Shown piece by piece: positions 44,967 to 53,380 of a stretch of DNA of 58,169 nucleotides (position 1 is the stretch's first letter; every line of letters begins with the position of its first letter). The position numbers were made by a program, and so were the translations under genes. The notes beneath the pieces were generated by a model. It saw only the letters and a list, made by a program, of their open reading frames with translations, did not search any database and was not told the origin of the DNA. This stretch comes from an uncultured Gammaproteobacteria bacterium (GTDB taxonomy: Bacteria > Pseudomonadota > Gammaproteobacteria > Pseudomonadales > Azotimanducaceae), in NCBI GenBank assembly GCA_913045175.1, contig CAJWQG010000020.1, positions 1-58,169 on the forward strand. The letters run 5' to 3'.

Positions 44967-46334
44967 ATGCAGGCAGTACGAGCCCCAGCAGTCGCCGGCA
45001 CTTTTTATTCGGGTAACGAACAGGAACTCAACGATTCCGTTGAGGCCATGTTGAACGCTGTAAAGTCGAATGCTCCCTGCCCAAAGGTAATTATCGCCCC
45101 ACATGCAGGGCACATTTATTCAGGTCCGGTTGCCGCAACCGCTTACCAACGTTTGCAGAACAGGAAGAGCGACATCACCCGCGTGGTCCTTCTCGGACCC
45201 TCACATCGCGTAGCGTTTAAGGGAATTGCCGCCACCAGCTCAACCTCTTATGCAACTCCACTAGGGGATATTCCTCTTGCCGCGGACGCCATCCAGCAGG
45301 TAATCGGACTTCCGGAAACCGGATTCCTCGACGAGGCCCATGCCAATGAACATAGTCTCGAAGTACATCTCCCGTTCCTGCAAAAAGTGTTAGGCAAATT
45401 CGAACTGGTGCCACTAGTGATTGGTGATGCGAGCAAAGAAGCGGTAGCAACGGTCATCGACAGACTATGGGGCGGGCCTGAAACCTTGATCGTCATCAGT
45501 TCAGATCTAAGCCATTTCCACGACTATGCGACTGCACAGAATATCGATGCAAATACGTCCCATAAGATCGTTTCGCTGGATGACAGTATTACCGGAGAAG
45601 AAGCCTGCGGCTGCAGGCCCTTGAATGGACTTTTGCATTTAGCAATTAAAAGAGGACTAGACATAAGGCAGATCGATGTTCGCAATTCTTGCGACACAGC
45701 AGGCTCCAAGGACAAAGTCGTCGGTTACGGATCCTATGTGATCGAAGAAGATTCCACGTCGGAAGATTCCCCGTCGGAAGAGTACTCACTGTCGCAACGG
45801 CAACGCATGCTGCAATTGGCTCGCGATGCCATACTCCACCCACTGACCAGCAGCGGCAACTTCAATCTTGACTTGCAGCAGTTTCCGCCAGAGCTGCAGT
45901 TAGAACGTGCGACCTTTATCACACTCAACATCGATGGCCGACTACGCGGCTGCATTGGCAGCCTCATTGCACATCGACCGCTGGTACTGGATATCGCACA
46001 CAACGCCCAGGCCGCTGCATTTAAAGATCCACGATTCCCTGCCCTAACCCTGGAGGAATTCAATCAGGTCGACCTGCACATCTCGGTTCTAAGCGTACCA
46101 GAGCCACTTGCCGTCTCTACCAGAGAGGAACTTATTACGGAGCTTCAACCGGGTATCGACGGACTTATTATCGAAGAAAATGGAAAAAGGGCCACCTATC
46201 TGCCATCCGTCTGGGAGCAGCTACCCAATCCAGAGGATTTTGTGTCTGAACTCCGCCGGAAAGCGGGCCTGTCGCCCATGGCCTGGTCAGAAAACACCAT
46301 CGTGCAGCGATACCGTACCGAAGAATTCAGTTAA
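44967..46334 (+). CDS. Memo-AMMECR1 fusion protein (AmmeMemoRadiSam B+A)
   Basis: A 455-residue protein. The first about 256 residues are a Memo domain: APAVAGTFYSG, PHAGHIYSGPVAATAY with His46 and His49, LLGPSHRVAF with His80, EHSLEVHLPFL, and CDTAGSKDKVVGYGSYV with the Cys. A Ser/Glu linker (STSEDSPSEE, about 259-272) leads to an AMMECR1 domain (to 455) with the signature LRGCIGSL. ATG 44967 follows GGGAGG; an upstream open frame is not coding. Memo is a non-heme-iron/copper-binding fold related to dioxygenases. The fused pair plus the divergent radical SAM gene make the full three-part set; the joint reaction is not established. Confidence 0.9.
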   Translation: MQAVRAPAVAGTFYSGNEQELNDSVEAMLNAVKSNAPCPKVIIAPHAGHIYSGPVAATAYQRLQNRKSDITRVVLLGPSHRVAFKGIAATSSTSYATPLGDIPLAADAIQQVIGLPETGFLDEAHANEHSLEVHLPFLQKVLGKFELVPLVIGDASKEAVATVIDRLWGGPETLIVISSDLSHFHDYATAQNIDANTSHKIVSLDDSITGEEACGCRPLNGLLHLAIKRGLDIRQIDVRNSCDTAGSKDKVVGYGSYVIEEDSTSEDSPSEEYSLSQRQRMLQLARDAILHPLTSSGNFNLDLQQFPPELQLERATFITLNIDGRLRGCIGSLIAHRPLVLDIAHNAQAAAFKDPRFPALTLEEFNQVDLHISVLSVPEPLAVSTREELITELQPGIDGLIIEENGKRATYLPSVWEQLPNPEDFVSELRRKAGLSPMAWSENTIVQRYRTEEFS

Positions 46335-46354
46335 CTCTTGTCCGGAAACTCCTA

Positions 46355-46921
46355 ATGATCGATTTTGCAAAGGTCCCTACCTCCTTTGAGACTGAGCGTT
46401 TCCTGGTCCGAAAATATGCACTCAATGACGACCAGATACTCTATAGCGCCGCACGCGAATCGATTAACGACGTGTATAAATTCCTCCCATGGTGTCACCC
46501 CAACTACGAGATCATAGAAACCAGACAGTGGCTTACTCATGTGAATCCGGACTGGAAACAGAACCGGGCAAACGCGTTCGCTATCACCAATAAGGCAGAC
46601 GGGAAATTTCTCGGAGGCATCGGGCTTAGCCGAATTGACGAACATCCTGTCGCCAACCTGGGCTACTGGGTACGTTCATCTGCGGTCGGTGACGGCGTCG
46701 CAACTGAGTCTGTTATGGGACTGGCCCGTTTTGGCTTTACCCACCTCCATCTAATTCGCATTGAAATCATAATGAGTACGGAGAACGCCGCCAGCAAGAA
46801 AGTTGCCGAGAAAAGTGGTGCAAAATACGAAGGCATATTGAGAAACAGGCTACTACTACACGGTAGATGCCACGATGCCCATTGCTATTCCCTGTTACGA
46901 TCCGATGTGGGACTGATATAG
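46355..46921 (+). CDS. GNAT acetyltransferase (RimJ/RimL type)
   Basis: A 188-residue N-acetyltransferase of the RimJ/RimL-like group. It opens FETERFLVRKYALNDDQIL, has GGIGLSRIDEHPVANLGYWV (beta-hairpin into the acetyl-CoA strand) and ESVMGLARFGFTHLHLIRIEI, and ends with the SKKVAEKSGAKYEGILRNR segment typical of the family. It transfers acetyl from acetyl-CoA to an amine, often a protein N-terminus or a small molecule. It lies 20 bases behind the Memo-AMMECR1 gene and 28 bases ahead of the aldehyde dehydrogenase, so they are probably one transcript. Confidence 0.85.
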   Translation: MIDFAKVPTSFETERFLVRKYALNDDQILYSAARESINDVYKFLPWCHPNYEIIETRQWLTHVNPDWKQNRANAFAITNKADGKFLGGIGLSRIDEHPVANLGYWVRSSAVGDGVATESVMGLARFGFTHLHLIRIEIIMSTENAASKKVAEKSGAKYEGILRNRLLLHGRCHDAHCYSLLRSDVGLI

Positions 46922-46949
46922 GGCTGTGAAGAAGGGCCAGGAGAGATTA

Positions 46950-48335
46950 ATGAGCGAACGTGAAGACATGCTTGCCGTACTTGATAGGCAACGCGCGGCG
47001 TCCACAGCCGAAGGCCGGGTGAGTGCTGAAACGAGAATTGACAGAATCGATCGAGCAATCGATTTACTACAAACCCACGGCAAACAGTTAAGCGAAGCGA
47101 TGTGCGAAGACTTCGGTCATCGTTCGATGCATCAATCAAAGCTCACCGATATCGATGCATCGATCAGCCCCTTGAAACATGCCAGGAAAAATGTCCGAAA
47201 ATGGATGCGTCCTGAAAAACGATCGACTTTTCCTTTTAGCCTGCTGGGTGGCCGTGGTGAGATTCAATATCAACCACTGGGCGTCATCGGTTGTATCAGC
47301 CCGTGGAACTTTCCTGTGCAGCTCACTTTTTCGCCTCTTGCGGGAATCTTCGCGGCGGGAAACCGTACTATGATAAAACCCTCCGAGTTCACGCCGCACA
47401 CTTCTGAACTCCTGCAGGTGCTTTTTGCGTCCGTCTACGACGAAACAGAAGTCGCCGTATTCATAGGTGATGCCGAAGTTGGCACCGCATTCAGCTCCCT
47501 GCCATTTGATCATTTGCTGTTTACCGGGGCAGGTTCGATTGCCAGACATGTCATGCGCGCTGCTGCGGAAAACCTGGTGCCTGTCACTTTGGAACTTGGC
47601 GGAAAGTCGCCGGTAATCATCGGTAAAGATGCAGATATTCAGCAGGCTGCACGTAGCATCATGGCGGGTAAAACAATGAACGCAGGACAAATCTGTCTTG
47701 CACCTGATTACGCGTTCATCCCCGAGGGTGAAACCGACGCTTTTGTCGACGCCGCGCGGGACTCGGTGACCAGGATGTATGCGAACCTTAAAGATAATCC
47801 GGACTACACATCGATCGTGAACGAGCGCCACTATGATCGACTTACCGGTTATATAGACGAAGCCAGATCATCTGGCGCAGAGGTGGTGGAGCTTAACCCT
47901 GCAGACGAAGATTTTAGCCAGCAAGAACATCATCGTATTCCGCCAACGCTGGTCCTCAATCCGAGTGATGATCTGCAAGTTATGCGGGAAGAAATCTTCG
48001 GTCCAATCCTCCCTATAAAGACCTACAGTGACCTTGAAGACCCAATACGATTTATCAACGATCGCGACCGTCCACTCGGACTTTATTACTTTGGCAAGGA
48101 TGCAAACGAGCAGGAAACCGTATTAAACAATACGACTTCAGGCGGTGTGACCGTCAACGACGTGATTATGCACATTGCGCAGGAAGAGCTTCCTTTCGGG
48201 GGTGTCGGTGCAAGTGGTATGGGGGCCTATCATGGTCATGACGGATTCAAGACATTCAGTCATGGCAAGGCGGTCTACCGCCAGTCTAAGCTGATAGCAC
48301 GCCTGGCAGCTCTGGTCGGACCGCCGTACAAGTAG
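46950..48335 (+). CDS. coniferyl-aldehyde dehydrogenase-like aldehyde dehydrogenase
   Basis: A 461-residue NAD(P)-dependent aldehyde dehydrogenase. CISPWNFP and MIKPSEFTPHTS are coenzyme-binding signatures; LELGGKSP holds the catalytic Glu, and NAGQICLAPDY the nucleophilic Cys. It ends EELPFGGVGASGMGAYHG, typical of class-3-type enzymes such as coniferyl-aldehyde dehydrogenase. The C-terminal tail (KLIARLAALVGPPYK) also fits this group. It converts an aldehyde, perhaps aromatic or fatty, to the acid. ATG 46950 follows AGGAG; an earlier start at 46926 would add eight residues. Confidence 0.9.
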   Translation: MSEREDMLAVLDRQRAASTAEGRVSAETRIDRIDRAIDLLQTHGKQLSEAMCEDFGHRSMHQSKLTDIDASISPLKHARKNVRKWMRPEKRSTFPFSLLGGRGEIQYQPLGVIGCISPWNFPVQLTFSPLAGIFAAGNRTMIKPSEFTPHTSELLQVLFASVYDETEVAVFIGDAEVGTAFSSLPFDHLLFTGAGSIARHVMRAAAENLVPVTLELGGKSPVIIGKDADIQQAARSIMAGKTMNAGQICLAPDYAFIPEGETDAFVDAARDSVTRMYANLKDNPDYTSIVNERHYDRLTGYIDEARSSGAEVVELNPADEDFSQQEHHRIPPTLVLNPSDDLQVMREEIFGPILPIKTYSDLEDPIRFINDRDRPLGLYYFGKDANEQETVLNNTTSGGVTVNDVIMHIAQEELPFGGVGASGMGAYHGHDGFKTFSHGKAVYRQSKLIARLAALVGPPYK

Positions 48336-48338
48336 TAA

Positions 48339-49541
48339 TCAGTCGTCAGCAACCAAAACCAGGGTTCCGGTAGTCGACAATGATCCACCGGTACCGTTCA
48401 CAATGCAGGTCCTCGCGTTGGTCTGCTTACCCTCAATCCCGTTAACACCATCTTCAGCTGTGCCAGAAAGCTGGCGATAGGCCTCCACTAGCAGTTGCAT
48501 GCCATACATACCTGAGTGATTGAAAGATAGCCCGCCGCCGTTAGTGTTCATCGGGAGTCTTCCCCCTGGTGCGGCATGGCCTTCTTTCCATAGCAGATGA
48601 CCCTTACCGCGGGGCGCAAGCCCAACCATTTCAGCGGTCAGCGCCGGCGTAATGGTAAATGAGTCATAAAGCAGCGCAAGTTCCATATCTTCCGGCCCAA
48701 GGCCCGCCATCTCGTAGGCGGCTCTACTGGAAGCAAATGCGGAGGTCGCGGTGAAGTCTTCCATTTCCAGCATATTGGAATGACTCATATTTTCGCCTGC
48801 CCCGGCGATCCAGACAGGATTGGTCTTAAGGCTCCTGGCAATCTCGGGTCTCGCGATTAGTACGGCGCCGCCATGGTCGGTGACCAGGCAGCAGTGCAGC
48901 ATCGTTAGCGGCCACGAAATCATCCGGGCGTTATTGACAGTATCGAGTGTGATTGGTCCACCAAACTCATGGGTCTCTTCAGAGAACATCACCGCTCGGG
49001 GATTCAGGGTTGCCCAGTCTCGCGTAACGACGGCAACGTGCGCAAAATCTTCCGGCGTCGAACCATAAAGATGATTGTGGCGCACCATCGCATGGGAATA
49101 GTTAGACGGTGCACCGGAAAATCCGTAAGGGGAACTCATCTGCACTGATGGTGAGCTGGCACCACCACCGCCATAGCCTCCGCCACCACCAGCACCAATG
49201 CGCCGGGCGGACCAACCATTCTGGCCGTGGGTTACCAATGCCACATCGATCACACCAGCGTAGATAGCCAGCAAGGCATGATGCACGTGAATTTCAAACG
49301 AACAACCACCAACTGACGTCGTATCAATGTATTTGGGATGTAGTCCCAGGTGTTCAGCAATCTCTGAAGACATTCCAGCAGAAAAAATCCCGTCTATTGC
49401 TGAGATCGGAATGCCCGTTTGATTACTAACGTTCTTAATCGCTTCGATATGAAGCTCAAGAGACGTTTTCGGGGCTTCCGGATACCCTATATCGTTACTT
49501 TCGGCAGCACCTACAATTGCTGCAGCTTTTGAAACTTCCAT
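48339..49541 (-). CDS. thiolase-family protein (lipid-transfer/SCP-x or Ltp2-aldolase-like)
   Basis: A 400-residue thiolase-fold enzyme. It begins SKAAAIVGAAESNDIGYPEA and has TTSVGGCSFEIHVHHALLAI with the reactive-Cys position, LSFNHSGMYGMQ with His, and NGTGGSLSTTGTLV at the end. A glycine-rich stretch (GAGGGGGYGGGGA) near 130 is unusual. ATG 49541 follows GGAGGAA. It starts two bases after the DUF35 gene, its usual partner. This pairing occurs in SCP-x-type thiolases and in the Ltp2-type retro-aldolase of steroid side-chain breakdown, so a beta-ketoacyl-CoA or hydroxyacyl-CoA substrate is likely. Confidence 0.85.
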   Translation of the reverse strand: MEVSKAAAIVGAAESNDIGYPEAPKTSLELHIEAIKNVSNQTGIPISAIDGIFSAGMSSEIAEHLGLHPKYIDTTSVGGCSFEIHVHHALLAIYAGVIDVALVTHGQNGWSARRIGAGGGGGYGGGGASSPSVQMSSPYGFSGAPSNYSHAMVRHNHLYGSTPEDFAHVAVVTRDWATLNPRAVMFSEETHEFGGPITLDTVNNARMISWPLTMLHCCLVTDHGGAVLIARPEIARSLKTNPVWIAGAGENMSHSNMLEMEDFTATSAFASSRAAYEMAGLGPEDMELALLYDSFTITPALTAEMVGLAPRGKGHLLWKEGHAAPGGRLPMNTNGGGLSFNHSGMYGMQLLVEAYRQLSGTAEDGVNGIEGKQTNARTCIVNGTGGSLSTTGTLVLVADD

Positions 49542-49543
49542 TT

Positions 49544-49960
49544 CTATTCCTCCACCACGCGCCAAAAAGGCAAGTGAATATCCTCGCTGGCTTCCTCAAA
49601 TTCTACTTTTACCTTACTGCCAATCTTGATGGATGAAGGATCAGTCGCGTCCACGCCACGCAACACCGTGACCATTCGGTCACCTTCGTTGAGATCAATG
49701 TACGCGGTTACAAAAGGGACCTCTTTCGCCCAACCGCCAAAGGCTCTATGTTGAACCGCAAAAGTATGGATGCGCCCCTCACCGCTCCCTTCTATCCAGC
49801 CAATATTGGTGGAATGGCAATAAGGACAAATATGTCTTGGATACCAATGGACCCGGTTGCAATCTTCGCAACGCGGCAATAACAACTTCCCTTCCTTTGC
49901 GCCATCATAAAATGGTTGGGTCAACGGACTCGGGGTCGGCATGGGTTTATCGTAAGCCAA
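49544..49960 (-). CDS. DUF35 OB-fold/zinc-ribbon acyl-CoA-associated protein
   Basis: About 138 residues with a rubredoxin-like zinc ribbon (LPRCEDCNRVHWYPRHICPYC, four Cys) followed by an OB fold (FAVQHRAFGGW...VPFVTAYIDL...IKIGSKVKVEFEE). DUF35 proteins partner thiolases and aldolases and may bind the acyl-CoA; here the thiolase gene follows after two bases. The start is uncertain: TTG 49960 has a GGGAG site at good spacing, TTG 49981 and ATG 49942 do not. Part of a minus-strand run esterase-YjbQ-DUF35-thiolase. Confidence 0.8.
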   Translation of the reverse strand: MAYDKPMPTPSPLTQPFYDGAKEGKLLLPRCEDCNRVHWYPRHICPYCHSTNIGWIEGSGEGRIHTFAVQHRAFGGWAKEVPFVTAYIDLNEGDRMVTVLRGVDATDPSSIKIGSKVKVEFEEASEDIHLPFWRVVEE

Positions 49961-50012
49961 CTTTTGCACTCCCTTTATCAAGAGGAGACAAGGCTATCAA
50001 AAAAGAGGGGGT

Positions 50013-50438
50013 CTAGGACAGATGAACCAACACTTTTCTCGTGCCAGGGTGGTGCCTGTGCTCCCACAGGAAAATACCCTGCCAGGTGCCAAGTGCCAAG
50101 TGCCAAGTGCCAAGTGCCATTTTCCCTCCAATCACCGGAATGCCAATACTGGTCGAAGTGAGCGCTGATTTGATATGCGCCGGCATATCATCAGGACCTT
50201 CCGTGGTGTGGGTATAGAGACTCGGATCCTCCGGCACTAATTTGTTGAGCCATTGTTCCAGATCGTACCTGGCACTCGGCTCATAGTTTTCCTGAATCAC
50301 AAGACTCGCCGAGGTGTGTTGAATAAACAGTGTACAGAGGCCTTCAGCTACATCCTTCCCCGCCACCAGATCAGTTACTGGCTTGGTTATGTCATGCAAC
50401 CCCTGGCCGTTAACCTTGACATCGACTTGCTCAATCAC
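50013..50438 (-). CDS. YjbQ-family (UPF0047) protein with a 7-residue duplication
   Basis: A 141-residue member of the YjbQ family (reported as a secondary thiamine-phosphate synthase). Characteristic segments are TLFIQHTSASLVIQENYEP, THTTEGPDDMPAHIKSAL and the final LGTWQGIFLWEHR. GTG 50438 has an AGAGGA site. Near the end LALGTWH and LALGTWQ are repeated, seven residues more than the family pattern, and this coincides with a 7-base tandem repeat at 50084-50118. The duplicated strand sits next to the active-site His of EHR, so activity could be affected. The upstream esterase gene is 24 bases away. Confidence 0.85.
   Translation of the reverse strand: MIEQVDVKVNGQGLHDITKPVTDLVAGKDVAEGLCTLFIQHTSASLVIQENYEPSARYDLEQWLNKLVPEDPSLYTHTTEGPDDMPAHIKSALTSTSIGIPVIGGKMALGTWHLALGTWQGIFLWEHRHHPGTRKVLVHLS
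50084..50118. repeat. heptanucleotide tandem repeat inside the YjbQ gene
   Basis: Five copies of AAGTGCC (plus strand); the first is AGGTGCC, one base off. Three copies beyond those needed for the family pattern add 21 bases, or seven codons, keeping the frame. Since seven is not a multiple of three, gain or loss of one or two copies would shift the frame of the last 25 or so codons. Confidence 0.9.
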
Positions 50439-50462
50439 GATATGTCCTCTTTTTTTCCCCGT

Positions 50463-51284
50463 TTACCCGGAAGCTTCAATAAAGCGGCTTATATCTGCCA
50501 CTACCTGGCTGCGATAGCGATGGAAACGTGAAAAGGCCAGGATGATGTCCACATGTCCCATGCTTCGATAAACCTCTCGATTCGCTACTCCACCAGCAGC
50601 GCGCTGTTTCTCCATCAGGCTCTTCGAATGACCTCGTCTTACCCTTTGATCATCTTCGCCATGCAGTAAATAAAACGGTGGTGCCGTTTCATTAACGAAG
50701 TTCACTGGTTGAGATTTGGAGTACTCGGTTACCGGCCCAAAAAGGTCCCAGTGACTAGCTTCCGTATACGGGTAGAAATCATATGGACCCGCCAGCCCGA
50801 CGAATGCGGAAACACGCTTATCGCCACCGTTTAACGCAAGCAATGCACCCAATTGCGCACCAGCCGAGTGGCCCATGATAATAATCGGTGCATCGGTCTT
50901 ACAAGAAACATGGGCAAACGCTGCCTTCGTGTCCGCAACGATATTGGCGAACCTGACTTCCGGATATAACCGGTAATCCGGTAAAACCACATCACAGCCA
51001 ATGGCCAACAGCCCGTCGGCAACGAAGCGATAGTCTGATCGGTGACCACTCTGCCAATTACCACCATAGAAGAACATTACTACCGGGCGATCTTCACCCT
51101 CCCCCTGGTACCAATCAAGCACCTGTCGCGGATGCGATCCATAGGCCTCAGTCCGTTTCTCATACGAACCCATGCGTGCTGCCAGATTAAGTGCCAGCAA
51201 TCCAATCTGGTCCAGCAAATTCTTCAAATGACCCTTTATTTTCAATAGCTTAAGACATCCAACTAACGTAGACTGCTCGCGCAA
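50463..51284 (-). CDS. alpha/beta hydrolase (esterase/lipase, HSL-like)
   Basis: Up to 273 residues. The oxyanion-hole region VVMFFYGGNWQSGHRSDY and the nucleophile elbow IIMGHSAGAQLGAL (GxSxG) mark a carboxylesterase of the BD-FAE/hormone-sensitive-lipase type. A later FYLLHGEDDQRV gives the acid and MGHVDIILAF the likely His. The start is uncertain: TTG 51284 yields the longest form, but TTG near 51221 or ATG 51173 (MGSYEKRTEA) would remove a hydrophobic leader. First of the minus-strand esterase-YjbQ-DUF35-thiolase run; divergent from the ChaC gene. Confidence 0.8.
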   Translation of the reverse strand: MREQSTLVGCLKLLKIKGHLKNLLDQIGLLALNLAARMGSYEKRTEAYGSHPRQVLDWYQGEGEDRPVVMFFYGGNWQSGHRSDYRFVADGLLAIGCDVVLPDYRLYPEVRFANIVADTKAAFAHVSCKTDAPIIIMGHSAGAQLGALLALNGGDKRVSAFVGLAGPYDFYPYTEASHWDLFGPVTEYSKSQPVNFVNETAPPFYLLHGEDDQRVRRGHSKSLMEKQRAAGGVANREVYRSMGHVDIILAFSRFHRYRSQVVADISRFIEASG

Positions 51285-51315
51285 AGGTTTCGATCTTACC
51301 CGTGGAAAGTAAACA

Positions 51316-51846
51316 ATGCCAAACGACTTCTGGGTGTTCGGTTATGGATCCATTTTGTGGAAAGTGGACTTCCCCTTCGCTGAACGCAGTACCGCGCACA
51401 TCAAGGGATGGTCCCGCCGATTCTACCAGGGTTCCGTCGATCATCGAGGCATACCGGGCAGTCCAGGTAGAGTCGTCACACTGATCGACTCCCCGAAAGA
51501 GATTTGCTGGGGAATCGCTTACCGGCTATCAAACGACGGAATAGAAGACACGCTCGCTGCGCTGGATTATAGGGAGCGTGGAGGCTACGACAGACTGGAG
51601 ATAGACCTCCACCTGGAAACTGGCGAAAGTGTAAACGGGATTACCTATTTTGCGAGCGGAGACAACCCAAATTACCTTGGCCACGCAGAAACTTCAGATA
51701 TAGCACAACAAATCTTTGGAGCCAGTGGACCAAGTGGAGACAACACCGAGTACGTATTTCGACTTGAACAGACGCTTGGTGAAATCGGCTCACCAGATGA
51801 TCACGTGACAGATATCGCAAACCAATTGCGACAATTGAAGAATTAA
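51316..51846 (+). CDS. ChaC-like gamma-glutamylcyclotransferase
   Basis: A 176-residue protein of the ChaC family. The N-terminal WVFGYGSILWK is the substrate-binding loop and LDYRERGGYDRLEI holds the catalytic Glu. It would cleave glutathione to 5-oxoproline and Cys-Gly in the cytoplasm. GGYDR and NYLGHAETSDIAQQI fit the family. The last bases (51843-51846) overlap the end of the convergent kinase-fold gene. Confidence 0.85.
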   Translation: MPNDFWVFGYGSILWKVDFPFAERSTAHIKGWSRRFYQGSVDHRGIPGSPGRVVTLIDSPKEICWGIAYRLSNDGIEDTLAALDYRERGGYDRLEIDLHLETGESVNGITYFASGDNPNYLGHAETSDIAQQIFGASGPSGDNTEYVFRLEQTLGEIGSPDDHVTDIANQLRQLKN

Positions 51847-52889
51847 TCCAGCTTAACGCTCTTGTCTATCTGCGCCCAGCCAACCTTGGATGTTTGAATA
51901 GCAGCGGCACCTACGTCAGCAGCCTGCTTACTGGCGGCCGTACCATCCAGAACACGTTTCGCAATCCCCTGTTGAATTGCAGCCATCTTGAAAAGGTTAA
52001 AAGCCAGGTAGAAGTCCCAATCATCAATCCCATCGCGACCAGTGCGCTCGCAATAACGTTGAACATAATCTTCTTCCGAAGGAATCCCTAGCGATTCGTT
52101 ATCCAGGTTTCTGAGACCTTCACGAAAGAATCGACAGAGGTAAGCAAAGTCCGCCAAAGGACTACCCAAAGTACTCAATTCCCAATCCAGCATCGCTATC
52201 ACTTCATTGCGTTCAGGGTGATAGATCATATTGGCAACCTGCAAATCGCCATGCACCACACTGCATGAGTCATCGTTCGGGATATTGTTTCCCAGGTACT
52301 CGATCAGATTATCCATATACGGGTTATCAACCGTTTTGGTGTACTCATACTGACCACTCCAGCGGCTAATCTGTCTTGCGACATAGTCCGAATGCTTACC
52401 AAAATCTGACAAGCCTACAGCTTCAAAATCGACGTTGTGCAACCGCGCAACCGCATCATTCGCTGCATCATAGATCTCTGACCTATCCGTGTTGCTGTAG
52501 GGTCCCGTGATGCTGTCCGCAATCACCCTGCCCTGCACGTATTCCATGATGTAAAACCAGGTACCAATAACATCATCATCAGTGCATAACGCGTAGGTTC
52601 TAGGCACGGGCACGTCTGTGTCCTGTAGTGCAGAAATAACCTTGTACTCTCTATCCACAGCGTGGGCTGACTTAAGCAACTCACCCGGCGGTTTGCGCCG
52701 CATCACATAACGTTGATCACCAGAGGATAAAAGGTAGGTCGGATTTGACTGGCCGTAGGCAAACTCCTGAACGGATAGCGATCCTGAAAAACCGTCCACA
52801 TGATCTTCCATGTATCCTTGTAGCGACGTCACATCGAATTGATGCTTTTCCTGCACGTCGATTGTGCTGGTTGTGCCGAGCCCTTCCAT
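51843..52889 (-). CDS. kinase-fold phosphotransferase (ACAD10/11-like)
   Basis: A 348-residue protein kinase-like fold of the aminoglycoside-phosphotransferase group. It shows the N-lobe YGQSNPTYLLSSGDQRYVMRRK with an ATP-binding Lys, the catalytic loop VVHGDLQVANMIYH (HGDxxxxN), and the metal site AMLDWELSTLG (DWE). Members next to acyl-CoA genes resemble the kinase domain of ACAD10/11, which phosphorylates 4-hydroxy acids. It starts five bases after the peroxiredoxin stop and is last in the KorAB-Bcp operon. Substrate unknown. Confidence 0.8.
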   Translation of the reverse strand: MEGLGTTSTIDVQEKHQFDVTSLQGYMEDHVDGFSGSLSVQEFAYGQSNPTYLLSSGDQRYVMRRKPPGELLKSAHAVDREYKVISALQDTDVPVPRTYALCTDDDVIGTWFYIMEYVQGRVIADSITGPYSNTDRSEIYDAANDAVARLHNVDFEAVGLSDFGKHSDYVARQISRWSGQYEYTKTVDNPYMDNLIEYLGNNIPNDDSCSVVHGDLQVANMIYHPERNEVIAMLDWELSTLGSPLADFAYLCRFFREGLRNLDNESLGIPSEEDYVQRYCERTGRDGIDDWDFYLAFNLFKMAAIQQGIAKRVLDGTAASKQAADVGAAAIQTSKVGWAQIDKSVKLD

Positions 52890-52894
52890 AGGCG

Positions 52895-53368
52895 CTATTT
52901 CTTCTCGGCAAGAATATCGAGCACGTCATCGTGGTGGGCCTTGGTGTTAACCTTTTCCATCACGTGCTTTAACTTGCCATCTTTACCGATAATGAAAGAC
53001 ATGCGTTTGATACCCATGTATTCCCTTCCCATAAATTTCTTGAGTCCCCACACTCCATATTTATCGGCAATTTTGTGATCCTCATCGGACAGAAGATCGA
53101 AGTTCAAATTTTCTTTTTCGCAAAATTTTGCGAGTTTCTTCACAGGATCTGTACTGACACCGAGGACCACGGTTTGGCGACTTGAGAAACGTCGCTTCGT
53201 GTCTCGAATTCCGCAGGCCTGTACGGTACATCCTGGTGTCATTGCTTTAGGATAGAAATACAACACGACGTTCTTTTTGTCGCGAAAATCCTTCAGAGAA
53301 ACCTTCTTTCCATCCTGATTCAGGAGTGTGAACGATGGCGCAACGCGCCCGATTTTAGGTAGCGGCAT
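52895..53368 (-). CDS. bcp: peroxiredoxin, Bcp/PrxQ type
   Basis: A 157-residue thiol peroxidase. YFYPKAMTPGCTVQACGIRD gives the peroxidatic Cys and a second Cys five residues later, the usual PrxQ/Bcp arrangement. The position normally DxTPGCT reads AMTPGCT, a mild variant. Downstream LGVSTDPVKKLAKFCEKENL and LLSDEDHKIADKYGVWG are typical. It removes peroxides with thioredoxin. It lies 12 bases after the KorB stop; placing a peroxidase with an oxygen-sensitive ferredoxin oxidoreductase makes sense, an inference from position. Confidence 0.9.
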   Translation of the reverse strand: MPLPKIGRVAPSFTLLNQDGKKVSLKDFRDKKNVVLYFYPKAMTPGCTVQACGIRDTKRRFSSRQTVVLGVSTDPVKKLAKFCEKENLNFDLLSDEDHKIADKYGVWGLKKFMGREYMGIKRMSFIIGKDGKLKHVMEKVNTKAHHDDVLDILAEKK

Positions 53369-53380
53369 AAGTCGGAATGA

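Noticed and set aside
47136-47831. 231-codon open frame antisense to the aldehyde dehydrogenase
   Set aside because: A shadow of a strongly supported gene; composition is unlike a protein and no motif is present.
50084-50118. CRISPR-like short repeats
   Set aside because: The units are 7 bases long with no spacers and lie inside the YjbQ coding frame.
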